A stretch of DNA of 64,000 bases from positions 124,001 through 188,000 of the forward strand of contig NZ_NXLO01000001.1 of NCBI RefSeq assembly GCF_003364295.1. The letters run 5' to 3'. Positions 25,871 through 34,540 of the stretch are shown one piece after another (within the stretch, counting starts at the first letter, position 1; each line of letters starts with the position of its first letter). A model generated the notes under the pieces. It saw only the letters and a program-made list of their open reading frames with translations. It ran no database searches and was not told the DNA's origin. The translations under genes were made by a program, and so were the position numbers. The stretch is from Helicobacter sp. MIT 99-5507. Lineage in GTDB: Bacteria; Campylobacterota; Campylobacteria; Campylobacterales; Helicobacteraceae.

Positions 25871-27700
25871 ATGCAAAATTCTTATGCAGATATTAAAGGG
25901 TTAGCAGAAAGAACATATAAAAATAAAAAAAATGGTGTCTCATTAATTTTAAGAGAGGCTATTTCAAATGCGATTCACGCTTGTATTATTGAAAAAACAA
26001 GAAGAAAAAATATCCAATATATACCTAAGATAGAAATAAAAATTGATTCAAAAAATAATACCATAATCATTAAAGACAATGGCATAGGCTTTTCACTTGA
26101 GGACAAACAAATATTTTTTAATATTGCAAAACAAAATAAATTAAAAACAGAAAACAATCTTCCCAGCAAAGGTTTAGGGAGGCTTGTATATCTATATTTT
26201 AGTGAAAAAGCATTTTTTGATACTATTAATGACAATAAAAATTTTTCATTTAACTATCCATCAGAACTTAATTTATTTGATGAACTTGAAAAAACACCAC
26301 AGGAATCAAATGAGGAAAATGGAACAAGTTTAACATTAATAATAAAAGAAAATCTTTTAAAAACATTTATAGATAAATACAAAAAGGATATGACAAAGCT
26401 ACAAGAATGGATTTTAGATAATTTTGCATTTTTATTTTGCGACTTAGATAATTTAAATTTTTCTATCGCCATAGATGAAAAGGTAGAAACTATACCTCTA
26501 AATAAAGTAAAAAAAGAAAATTATAAAATTATCATTCAACGAAAGGAATATAATGTATTTTTATTAAGCGTAAAAGGCAATGAAAAATTAAATATAAAAT
26601 TAGTAGCACACAAACTATTGGTAGATAAGAGTCTTGAATATGATAGGGAAATAAAAAATCTAAAACAAACAATATACATATCCTCTCCTTTATTAGACGA
26701 CAGAATTACACACGATGGTTTGAGCGTTGAAATTGAGGATATTAAGAATGAAATCAAAAAGGAAATAACTAAAATATTAGATGAAAAATTTAAAGATTAT
26801 TTTGAAAATCAACAAAACCAATCCATACAAAATTTAAGTATTACAAAGCAAGAACTTCCATTTTTGGCTGACTTTATGCAAAAACCTAGTTCAATTAATG
26901 GACATAAAATTATTACAAAAGAAGATTTTATTAAGGAAGCCATAGAAAAAAAAGCAATTTAGAGAAAGATTTTTGGCTTAAAGAAGATAGTCAATTAGAT
27001 GATAGACTACAAAAATCGGCATTATATCTCTATGTAAAGCATAGAGAGAGAATTTTAAAACTTTTAGAAAAGATGATGGGGGATTCTAACTTTAGCGAAG
27101 ATGATTTTCATCAACTCTTAACAGATAAAAAATGTGAAAATTTAGTGATAGCAAATCATAATCTGTGGCTTTTAGATGATAAGTTTTCATATTTTACTGA
27201 AGGATATAACGCAAAAAGGGGTAAAAGTGAAGTAGATGTAGCGTTTTATATTAATCCCTTTATAGACAATGAAAGCCAACCAAGCCATATTGTGTTAATA
27301 GAGCTTAAAAAAACCCAAAAAAGCCCATAATGTAGGAGATATGATAAATCAAATTAAAAAATATGCAGAGTCTATATATGGCAAAGGACAAACTAAAGGT
27401 GGCATTGATATTGATATGTCAGAATGTAAATTTTTTGGTTATATCATTGCAAACAATAAAGATATAGAAAATGAGTATAAAGATTATGGCAGCCCTGATT
27501 TTAAAAAAATTCCATATACCACAAGCAGTTTTGAGGGTAATATAAACTTTTATCCAGAAAATCAACAAAATCCTATCTCTATGTATTTAACTTTGCTTGC
27601 CTCTCAAGATTTATTGAATATTGCAAAATTGAGAAATAAAATTTTATTTGAAATGTTACAAACATCCAATCCACAAAATGGAGAAAATAATGATGAATAA
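25871..27700 (+). pseudogene. GHKL-ATPase plus PD-(D/E)xK nuclease protein, split by two homopolymer frameshifts
   Basis: Joined across two one-base shifts, the locus encodes about 610 residues. Residues 1-200 are an HSP90/MutL-like ATPase: N-box REAISNAIHA, G1 IIKDNGIGF, G2 PSKGLGRLVYLYF. A middle domain and a helical linker follow. The C-terminal part (VIANHNLWLLDDKFSYF, then KSEVDVAFYINPF and HIVLIELKK) is a PD-(D/E)xK nuclease. The frame breaks at an A8 run (26946-26953), where nine A would restore it, and at an A7 run (27307-27313), where six would restore it. AAGGAG precedes ATG 25871. The last bases overlap hsdS. It could be decayed, phase-variable or a sequencing artefact. Confidence 0.78.
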
Positions 27701-29180
27701 TCTCCCGCAAGGTTGGGAAGTTAAAACGCTTGGGGAAGTGTGTGAGATTTACACAGGTAATAGCATAAATCAAGCAAAAAAAGAAAAAGAATTTACAAAT
27801 TTAAAGGAAGGGCTAAATTATATCGCAACAAAAGATATAGGTTTTGACAATGTAATCAATTACAATAATGGGGTAAAAATTCCTTTTGAAAAAGTAAAAG
27901 ATTTTAAAACAGCAAAAGTTAATTCTTCTTTATTGTGTATAGAGGGTGGAAGTGCAGGACGCAAGATAGGTTTTACAAATCAAAAAGTCTGTTTTGTAAA
28001 TAAACTTTGTTGTTTTGAAACTTTGCAAGATGAACCTAGATTTATTTATTATTATTTGCAAAGTGATTATTTTATGCAAAAATTTAGGCTTAATATGTCG
28101 GGTTTAATAGGTGGAGTAAGCAAAGACCGCATTAAGCAAATTCAAATCCCCCTTCCGCCGCTTGAGGTGCAAAAAGCCATAGTGGAAAAGCTAGAAAATG
28201 CCTTTGCACACATTGATGAGGCAGTGCGTCATCTTAAGGCGGTTCAAACCAACATTCCGCGTCTTAAATCCTCCTTGCTCCACTCCGCCTTTAGCGGCAA
28301 ACTCACAGAATCTCAAATCACTACACCTATTTCCATGCTTTCTTTTTCACAAAGAAAATCTAATCCCTCCCCGCTCCCTTTAACAAAAGAAATGCTCCCT
28401 TTCTTTTGCACAAAGGGAGAGCCTGCACACTCTCCACTTCTAGCAAAAAATCGGGCATGAGGCACTACTGCTCCTGCTTTTTCCGATTTTTCACACCACG
28501 AAGTGGGTGCAGAGTCTCACTATGATTGCCATTCTAAGGCTTTAGCCAAAGAATCTAAAGACAATAATACCCACACTCTCCCTAAAAATTGGGAAGTCAA
28601 AACACTTGGGGAGATAGGCAAGGTTGTTTCAGGTGGCACTCCCTCCACAAGCAACAAAGATAATTTTGATGGAGAAATTGCTTGGATTACACCCGCAGAC
28701 TTATCAGGTTATAAAGAAAAATATATCTCAAAAGGGAAAAGAAACCTTAGCGAACAAGGTTTAAAAAACTCATCGGCTAGACTTTTGCCCCCAAATTCTA
28801 TTCTTTTTTCATCAAGAGCACCGATTGGGTATGTTGCAATTGCTTCAAATACTTTATGCACGAATCAAGGGTTTAAGAATTTAATTCCTCATAGCAATGT
28901 GAGCAGTGAATATATTTATTATTTTTTATTGTATTCTAAAAGATTGGCAGAAAGTGTTGCAAGTGGGACAACCTTTAAAGAAATTTCTGCTACAAATTTT
29001 TCAAAACTTCATATCCCCCTCCCACCCCTTGAAACCCAAAAGCAAATCGTGCAGATTTTAGAATCCAAATTTGCGCATTTGGAGAAGTTGGCGCAGTTTG
29101 TGAATGCAAGCCTAGAAAATCTCCAAAAACTCAAATCCTCGCTTTTAAACCAAGCCTTTAAGGGTGAGTTGGTATGCTAG
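27690..29180 (+). pseudogene. hsdS: Type I specificity subunit HsdS, interrupted by one in-frame TGA
   Basis: The first half (27690-28460) begins LPQGWEVKTLGEVCEIYTG, has one target-recognition domain and ends in the conserved PLPPLEVQKAIVEKLENAF helix. A TGA at 28458-28460 interrupts the frame, which then continues without shift into a second recognition domain starting LPKNWEVKTLGEIGKVVSG and ending PLPPLETQKQIVQILESKF. The ~65-residue linker between the halves is abnormal, built from palindromic DNA. HsdS sets the DNA target of the HsdM methylase encoded 4 kb downstream. The second half might be translated alone as a half-subunit. Confidence 0.88.
28395..28491. repeat. Two inverted repeats in the hsdS linker
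   Basis: CTCCCTTT (28395-28402) pairs with AAAGGGAG (28412-28419), and AAAAATCGG (28446-28454) pairs with CCGATTTTT (28483-28491). The nonsense TGA lies in the loop of the second. They look like small palindromic insertions within coding sequence. Confidence 0.6.
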
Positions 29181-29185
29181 GCATT

Positions 29186-29335
29186 ATGGATTGCTTCGCC
29201 TACGCTCGCAATGACAAAAAGGCAGAATCTGGATTGCTTCACTTCGTTCGCAATGACAAGAGAAAAAGCTCTCGCAATGACATTTTCTATTCCGTCATTG
29301 CGAACGAGTGAAACGAGCGAAGCAATCTATAAACA
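29186..29335. repeat. GCAATGAC-family repeat array upstream of GIY-YIG gene
   Basis: Contains four copies of the unit (GGATTGCTTC...CGCAATGAC and reverse), including the 77-bp block 29205-29281 that recurs at 29804-29880, and an inverted copy GTCATTGCGAACGAGTG...GCGAAGCAATC at 29294-29325 just before the nuclease gene. Confidence 0.85.
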
Positions 29336-29349
29336 ACAAAAGGAAGTAA

Positions 29350-29637
29350 ATGAAGCAAGCCTATATCTACATACTTTTTAATAAACCAAATGGCACGCTT
29401 TATGTAGGTGTTACAAGCAATTTAGTTAAAAGGATATATGAGCATAAAAATAAGGTTGCAGATGGATTTACTAAAAAATATGGTGTGGATAAGTTGGGAT
29501 ATTATGAAATTTTTGATGATATAGAAAATGCGATTTTGCGAGAAAAACAGCTTAAAGGTGGAAGTAGAGCAAAGAAATTGGAGCTTATTACAAATTCAAA
29601 TCCTAAGTGGAGGGATTTATATGAGGATTTGGTATGA
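29350..29637 (+). CDS. Stand-alone GIY-YIG endonuclease-like protein (UPF0213 type)
   Basis: A 95-residue single-domain protein: YIYILFNKPNGTLYVGVTSN carries the GIY-YIG-like Tyr pair, followed by the catalytic Arg in LVKRIYEHK and the metal-binding Glu in AILREKQLKGGSRAKKLELI. It ends NPKWRDLYEDLV as in UPF0213 relatives. It is an isolated gene with repeat arrays of the GCAATGAC family on both sides and an AAGGAAG site before its ATG. It may be the enzyme that mobilises or nicks these repeats; that is inference. Confidence 0.88.
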   Translation: MKQAYIYILFNKPNGTLYVGVTSNLVKRIYEHKNKVADGFTKKYGVDKLGYYEIFDDIENAILREKQLKGGSRAKKLELITNSNPKWRDLYEDLV

Positions 29638-29668
29638 TTATTAAAGGTTATTATGTGTGGATTGTTGT

Positions 29669-29895
29669 TATGGATTGCTTCGTCAGCCTTTGGCTTCCTC
29701 GCAATGACGGCGGGATTTGTCATTGCGAGCGACCAGCGGGAGCGTGGCAATCTATTATTTTATGGATTGCTTCACTTCGTTCGCAATGACAAGAGAAAAA
29801 GCTCTCGCAATGACAAAAAGGCAGAATCTGGATTGCTTCACTTCGTTCGCAATGACAAGAGAAAAAGCTCTAGCAATGACGAGTATAAGGTATAG
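29669..29895. repeat. GCAATGAC-family repeat array downstream of GIY-YIG gene
   Basis: Includes copies in both orientations and a tandem pair of a ~67-bp unit (from about 29763 and 29830). The block 29804-29880 matches 29205-29281 at 76 of 77 positions by my reading. No gene is present; apparent reading frames here are repeat translations. Confidence 0.85.
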
Positions 29896-30060
29896 ATTGC
29901 TTTTCTTATTATAAAAATCCTTTGTTCATACTTGCAGAAAATATTATATAAATCTTTTTATCTAGCTAATTTTGCTATCTATTAGAGTATAAAATATTTC
30001 TAAAGTTTAGCATTGTATTTTGCCTATCCTTTAGAAAAATTCAAGTTAAACTCGCTATGA

Positions 30061-30066
30061 TATAAT
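30061..30066 (+). promoter_or_regulatory. Probable -10 box for sdaC-sdaA
   Basis: TATAAT at 30061-30066 within GCTATGATATAATAG lies 22 bases before the sdaC start and behind a T-rich upstream region, as is usual for sigma-80 promoters in this phylum. AAGGAG (30078-30083) follows. Confidence 0.6.
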
Positions 30067-30088
30067 AGACTTTAGATAAGGAGTGTGT

Positions 30089-31315
30089 ATGCCTAAATGG
30101 ACAAGCTTTGATACCCGCTGGATGGTGTCATTGTTCGGGACAGCCGTTGGAGCGGGGATTTTATTCCTGCCGATTAAGGCTGGGACAGGCGGAATCTTAC
30201 CCGTTATTATTATGACCGTTTTGATTTTTCCGATGGTGTGGCTATCTCATCGCGCACTTAGCCGATTTGTGTTGGAAGCAAAAAACAGCGAACACGATAT
30301 TACGCAGGTTGCGGAGGAATATTGGGGGCGCAATGTTAGCCTTGCAATTACGATTCTATATTTCTTTGCGATTTATCCAATTTGCTTGGCTTATGGCGTT
30401 GGAATCACAAATACTGTTGATAGTTTTCTTGTAAATCAATTTGATATTCATTGTGAACGAGCGACTTTGGCTTTTATCCTTGTTTCTGCATTAATGGCGG
30501 TGATGTTTTTAAAAGAAGAATGGATTACATGGGCTTGCAATATTTTAGTTTATCCATTATGTCTTGTTTTATTTGTATTTTCGATTTATCTTATTCCATA
30601 TTGGAATCTAGAATCATTAGGAAATATCCCGCAGGCTGATGAATTTTTAATTATCGTATGGCTAACTTTGCCCGTGCTTGTATTTGCGTTTAACCACTCT
30701 CCTGCTATTTCGACTTTTAGCATAAGCGTTCGGCGAGAATATGAACAAGATGCGTCTAAAAAGAGCAATCAGATTCTATTCTGGACGGCGGTTATGTTAC
30801 TTGTTTTTGTAATGTTTTTTGTATTTTCATGTATTTTATCACTAGCTCCGCAGGATTTTGAGGAAGCAAGGTCGCAAAATATCCCGATTCTTTCATATTT
30901 TGCTAACAAAGTTGATAATCCAATTATATCTTATGGTGCGCCACTTGTTGCATTTTTAGCAATTGGCTCATCATTCTTTGGGCATTATTTTGGGGCTTAT
31001 GAGGGCTTAAATGGAATTATCCGCAAAGGTGTAAAAACAGCTGGAATGACTCCTAATATTTCATATATCAAAATATTTAGCACAATTTTTATGTATGTTA
31101 CAATTATTATTGTTGCGTATTTAAACCCAAGCGTACTAGATTTTATAGAATCACTAGGTGGACCTATTATTGCTATGATTTTATTTGTTATGCCTATTTT
31201 TGCTATTTGGACGGTTGCAAAACTTAAAAAATATCGCAACAGCAGCCTTGATGGATTTGTTTTAATTACTGGGATTCTAACAATTATTAGCGTTGTTTAT
31301 AAGATGGTGGGGTAG
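30089..31315 (+). CDS. sdaC: Serine/proton symporter SdaC (HAAAP family)
   Basis: A 408-residue inner-membrane transporter with about eleven helices. FGTAVGAGILFLPIKAGTGG at the N-terminus is the substrate-binding helix-1 motif of the hydroxy/aromatic amino acid permease family. FNHSPAISTFSISVRREY in the middle is characteristic of serine permeases. ATG 30089 is preferred over the upstream GTG because AAGGAG lies five bases before it. It is paired with sdaA 36 bases downstream; together they import and deaminate serine, a major carbon source for these bacteria. Confidence 0.93.
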   Translation: MPKWTSFDTRWMVSLFGTAVGAGILFLPIKAGTGGILPVIIMTVLIFPMVWLSHRALSRFVLEAKNSEHDITQVAEEYWGRNVSLAITILYFFAIYPICLAYGVGITNTVDSFLVNQFDIHCERATLAFILVSALMAVMFLKEEWITWACNILVYPLCLVLFVFSIYLIPYWNLESLGNIPQADEFLIIVWLTLPVLVFAFNHSPAISTFSISVRREYEQDASKKSNQILFWTAVMLLVFVMFFVFSCILSLAPQDFEEARSQNIPILSYFANKVDNPIISYGAPLVAFLAIGSSFFGHYFGAYEGLNGIIRKGVKTAGMTPNISYIKIFSTIFMYVTIIIVAYLNPSVLDFIESLGGPIIAMILFVMPIFAIWTVAKLKKYRNSSLDGFVLITGILTIISVVYKMVG

Positions 31316-31351
31316 CATATTTAGTCACAGATTCTAAGCATAAGGATAAAC

Positions 31352-32707
31352 ATGAGTAATCTTAGCATTTTTAAAATTGGAATTGGACCTAGCTCTTCAC
31401 ATACATTAGGACCAATACTAGCGGCTAATTTGTTCTGTGATATGATAGAATCTAAGCTAGATTCTATCAATCGCATAGCTGTTAGATTATTTGGCTCACT
31501 TAGCCTAACAGGCAAGGGGCATTTAAGCGATAATGCCGCAATTTGGGGGCTAAATGGACTAAAAGCAAAAGATGCAACTCATGAAATCCAAGCGCAGATT
31601 CTAAATAATGCACTTAACAATAAACATATATTATTATGCGGAAAAAAGGATATTGCATTTAACTATGAAAGTGATTTAATCTTTGATTCTAGCTTCCTGC
31701 CGCTGCATCCAAATGCTATTTCTTTTGAGGCTTATAATACACAAAATAATATCATTGCAAGCGAGACATATTATTCAATCGGCGGCGGTTTTGTTAAAAC
31801 ACAATCTCAAATGCAAGCAATAGATTCTATATCTGATACAAAGCAAAAAATTAATATCAACAACGCAAAAGATTTAATGGAGATTACGAAAAAAACAAAA
31901 CAGAATCTAGCAAAAATCGCCCTTAATTATGAGCTACAATTTAACAATCTTGATTATATCCGCAATTATTGCCTTGAAATTTGGCAAGTTATGCAGGATT
32001 CTTATATGCAAGGCTGTCACCCAAAAGAAGAGAATCTGCCCGGACCGCTGCATTTGCACCGCCGCGCTAAGGGTATGTTTGAGCGTATGCACCCGACGAC
32101 CGACCCATTTGGAATCATCGATTATATCAGCCTTTATGCCATCGCCATTGCCGAGCAGAACGCGGGCGGCGGGCGTGTGGTTACCGCTCCAACAAATGGC
32201 GCATGTGCTGTAATCCCTGCTGTTATGCTGTATCTTAAGAATCACACGGTGGGCTTTAATGACGATGCAATCATAGATTTCTTGCTCTGTGCGATGTTAA
32301 TCGGCTCGCTTTATAAGAAAAACGCGAGCATTAGCGGCGCAGAGGCGGGCTGTCAAGCAGAGATTGGCTCGGCTAGCTCTATGGCGGCGGGTGCTATGGC
32401 TTGTGTGTTAGGTGGCAATGTCGCGCAATGTTGCAACGCCGCTGAAATCGCTATGGAGCATCATTTGGGGCTAACATGCGACCCTGCCTTTGGGCTTGTG
32501 CAGATTCCGTGCATTGAACGCAACGCATTTGGTGCGATTAAGGCAATTAGCGCGGCACGCCTTGCGCTAAACCGCAAAAGCACGCCAAGCGTGAGCCTTG
32601 ATGCCGTGATTGAGACGATGTTTCAAACAGGCAAGGATATGAATGAGAAATACAAAGAAACCGCACTAGGCGGGCTTGCAAAGACGTTAAGCAATAGTGT
32701 GTGCTAA
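31352..32707 (+). CDS. sdaA: L-serine ammonia-lyase SdaA (iron-sulfur)
   Basis: A 451-residue single-chain L-serine dehydratase that converts serine to pyruvate and ammonia. N-terminal SIFKIGIGPSSSHTLGP is the family signature. The C-terminal domain has the cysteines expected for the [4Fe-4S] cluster (AGCQAEIGSASSMAAGAM, GLTCDPAFGLVQIPCIERN). AGGAT precedes the ATG. The 3' half from about 32040 is visibly richer in G and C than the 5' half, which suggests a mosaic gene. Confidence 0.95.
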   Translation: MSNLSIFKIGIGPSSSHTLGPILAANLFCDMIESKLDSINRIAVRLFGSLSLTGKGHLSDNAAIWGLNGLKAKDATHEIQAQILNNALNNKHILLCGKKDIAFNYESDLIFDSSFLPLHPNAISFEAYNTQNNIIASETYYSIGGGFVKTQSQMQAIDSISDTKQKININNAKDLMEITKKTKQNLAKIALNYELQFNNLDYIRNYCLEIWQVMQDSYMQGCHPKEENLPGPLHLHRRAKGMFERMHPTTDPFGIIDYISLYAIAIAEQNAGGGRVVTAPTNGACAVIPAVMLYLKNHTVGFNDDAIIDFLLCAMLIGSLYKKNASISGAEAGCQAEIGSASSMAAGAMACVLGGNVAQCCNAAEIAMEHHLGLTCDPAFGLVQIPCIERNAFGAIKAISAARLALNRKSTPSVSLDAVIETMFQTGKDMNEKYKETALGGLAKTLSNSVC

Positions 32708-32739
32708 ATTGGATTGTTGGTTTATGAACCAAAGCAATG

Positions 32740-33060
32740 TGTATGTCGTCATTGCGACGTATTCGTGGATTTTGCATGGGCGAACTGCCGCAGCATGTCT
32801 ATCGTCATTGCGAGCCGTGCTTGTGCGGCGTGCAATCCAATAAAAAACAAATCGCGCAGCGCAACCTTGTGAGTCATTGCGAGGAAGTCGCAGGCTGACG
32901 TGGCAAAATGAGCATAGCGAAGTTTCTTTAGTAATCTCATGAATATGCGCTGCAGGCATACCTTTTGTCATATTGAGCATAGCGAAATATCTTTTATATG
33001 GTGGCAACTTCGCTGCGATTATTTTTTATGGATAAATTCGCTTCGTCTATAATGACAAAA
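32740..33060. repeat. GCAATGAC-family repeat cluster between sdaA and hsdM
   Basis: Copies include GTCATTGCGACG (about 32748), GTCATTGCGAGCCGTGC...GCAATCC (about 32804-32837) and GTCATTGCGAGGAAGTCGC (about 32873-32891), then more degraded pieces to 33060. No gene is seen in the 393 bases between sdaA and hsdM. Confidence 0.8.
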
Positions 33061-33100
33061 GCTATCTCAAAGCGATAAATAAATCTAAAAAAGGATAAAA

Positions 33101-34513
33101 ATGCAAGAAAATGCAATCGTTACAAAAGTGTGGAATTTTGCGACTATTTTGCGTGATGATGGGGTTACTTATACAGATTATGTGGCACAGATTAGCTATT
33201 TGCTCTTTTTAAAAATGGAAGATGAAAAAGAAGAGGTGGGCGAGACTTCGCAGATTCCAAGCAAGTTTCGCTGGAAAGAGCTCAATGCCCTTGATGGTGA
33301 GGAGCTTTTGGAAGCTTATAACAACGCGCTTAACACCCTTTCAAAGCAAGGTGGCGTAATGGGACTAATCTATAATGGCGCACAAAATAAAATAAAAGAA
33401 CCAAATAAACTTAAAAAGCTTTTTACGCTCATTGATAGTGAAACTTGGATGGGGCTAAATGTCGATGTAAAAGGTGCGATTTATGAGGGCTTGCTAGCAA
33501 AAAATGCGACTGAAACAAAGGCTGGAGCGGGGCAGTATTTTACGCCTAGGGTGCTGATTGATAGTATAGTAAGGCTTATGCGACCACAAATTGGCATGCA
33601 AATTTGCGACCCTGCGTGCGGGACGGGTGGCTTTTTGCTTAGTGCATTTGAGTATATGAAAAAGCAAAAACCAAATAAAGATGAGCTAGAAAAGCTAAAG
33701 ACGCAAAGCCTTGCAGGTAAAGATGTAACGCAACTTGTGGCGAGTTTATGTGCGATGAATATGTATTTGCATGGGATTTATAAACCTGATATACAAATCG
33801 GAGATTCTCTTGCTAAAAGGGGCGAGAAGCGTTTTGATATGGTGCTAACTAATCCGCCCTTTGGTAAAAAGTCCGCTACAAAAGTGCTTAGCAGCGATGG
33901 CAAGGTGAAAAATCAAAAAGAAGAATATAGTCGAGATGATTTTTTTGCAAGCACTTCAAATAAGCAAATAAATTTTTTACAACATATAATGAGTATTTTA
34001 AATATCGGCGGAAAGGCGGCTGTAGTGCTTCCTGATAATGTGCTTTTTGAGGGCGGGGCTGGTGAAAAGGTGAGAAAAAAGCTCTTAAATGATTTTAGCT
34101 TGCATACGATTTTACGCCTACCAACTGGGATTTTTTACGCACAAGGTGTAAAGGCGAATGTGGTGTTTTTTGATAAAGTAAAGCCAAAAGATAAGGACGC
34201 AAAAGTATGGGTGTATGACTTACGCACAAATATGAATTTAAGCCTAGTTACAAATACTTTAAGTAGCGAGCATTTAAAGGAATTTGAGGAATGTTTTTGT
34301 GCTATAGATTTTAAAAAACGCAAAGAAAGAGAAAGATTTAAAAGCTTTAGTATAAGTGAGATTTTAGAGCGAGATAAGAGTAATTTAGATATTTTTTGGC
34401 TAAAAGATGAGAATTTACAAGACTTAGAAGCACTTGAAAGCCCACAAGTCTTATGCGAACAAGTAAAACATAACCTAGAGCTTGCATTAAGCGAAGTTGA
34501 GGGGATTTTGTAA
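33101..34513 (+). CDS. hsdM: Type I restriction-modification methyltransferase HsdM
   Basis: A 470-residue N6-adenine methyltransferase. The N-terminal HsdM_N domain (NAIVTKVWNFATILRDDGVT) is followed by AGQYFTPRVLIDSIVRLM, the SAM-binding motif I CDPACGTGGFLLSAFEYM and motif IV VLTNPPFGKKSA. It is intact and follows a GGAT site before ATG 33101. Its partners are damaged: hsdS is nonsense-interrupted 4 kb upstream and hsdR is a fragment near 15 kb. The system can probably no longer cut, though it may still methylate if HsdS is made. Confidence 0.95.
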   Translation: MQENAIVTKVWNFATILRDDGVTYTDYVAQISYLLFLKMEDEKEEVGETSQIPSKFRWKELNALDGEELLEAYNNALNTLSKQGGVMGLIYNGAQNKIKEPNKLKKLFTLIDSETWMGLNVDVKGAIYEGLLAKNATETKAGAGQYFTPRVLIDSIVRLMRPQIGMQICDPACGTGGFLLSAFEYMKKQKPNKDELEKLKTQSLAGKDVTQLVASLCAMNMYLHGIYKPDIQIGDSLAKRGEKRFDMVLTNPPFGKKSATKVLSSDGKVKNQKEEYSRDDFFASTSNKQINFLQHIMSILNIGGKAAVVLPDNVLFEGGAGEKVRKKLLNDFSLHTILRLPTGIFYAQGVKANVVFFDKVKPKDKDAKVWVYDLRTNMNLSLVTNTLSSEHLKEFEECFCAIDFKKRKERERFKSFSISEILERDKSNLDIFWLKDENLQDLEALESPQVLCEQVKHNLELALSEVEGIL

Positions 34514-34540
34514 AAGTGTTTTGGTGAAAATAGAGGCAAA

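Noticed and set aside
29186-29895. Possible CRISPR array
   Set aside because: Repeats are palindromic, in both orientations, with irregular spacing and repeated spacers; no cas genes nearby.
29502-29914. Frames with repeated RNDK/ASFAMT phrases
   Set aside because: Direct translations of the tandem GCAATGAC repeats.
32547-33007. Minus-strand frames after sdaA
   Set aside because: They overlap the sdaA end and the repeat cluster and show no protein-like conservation pattern.
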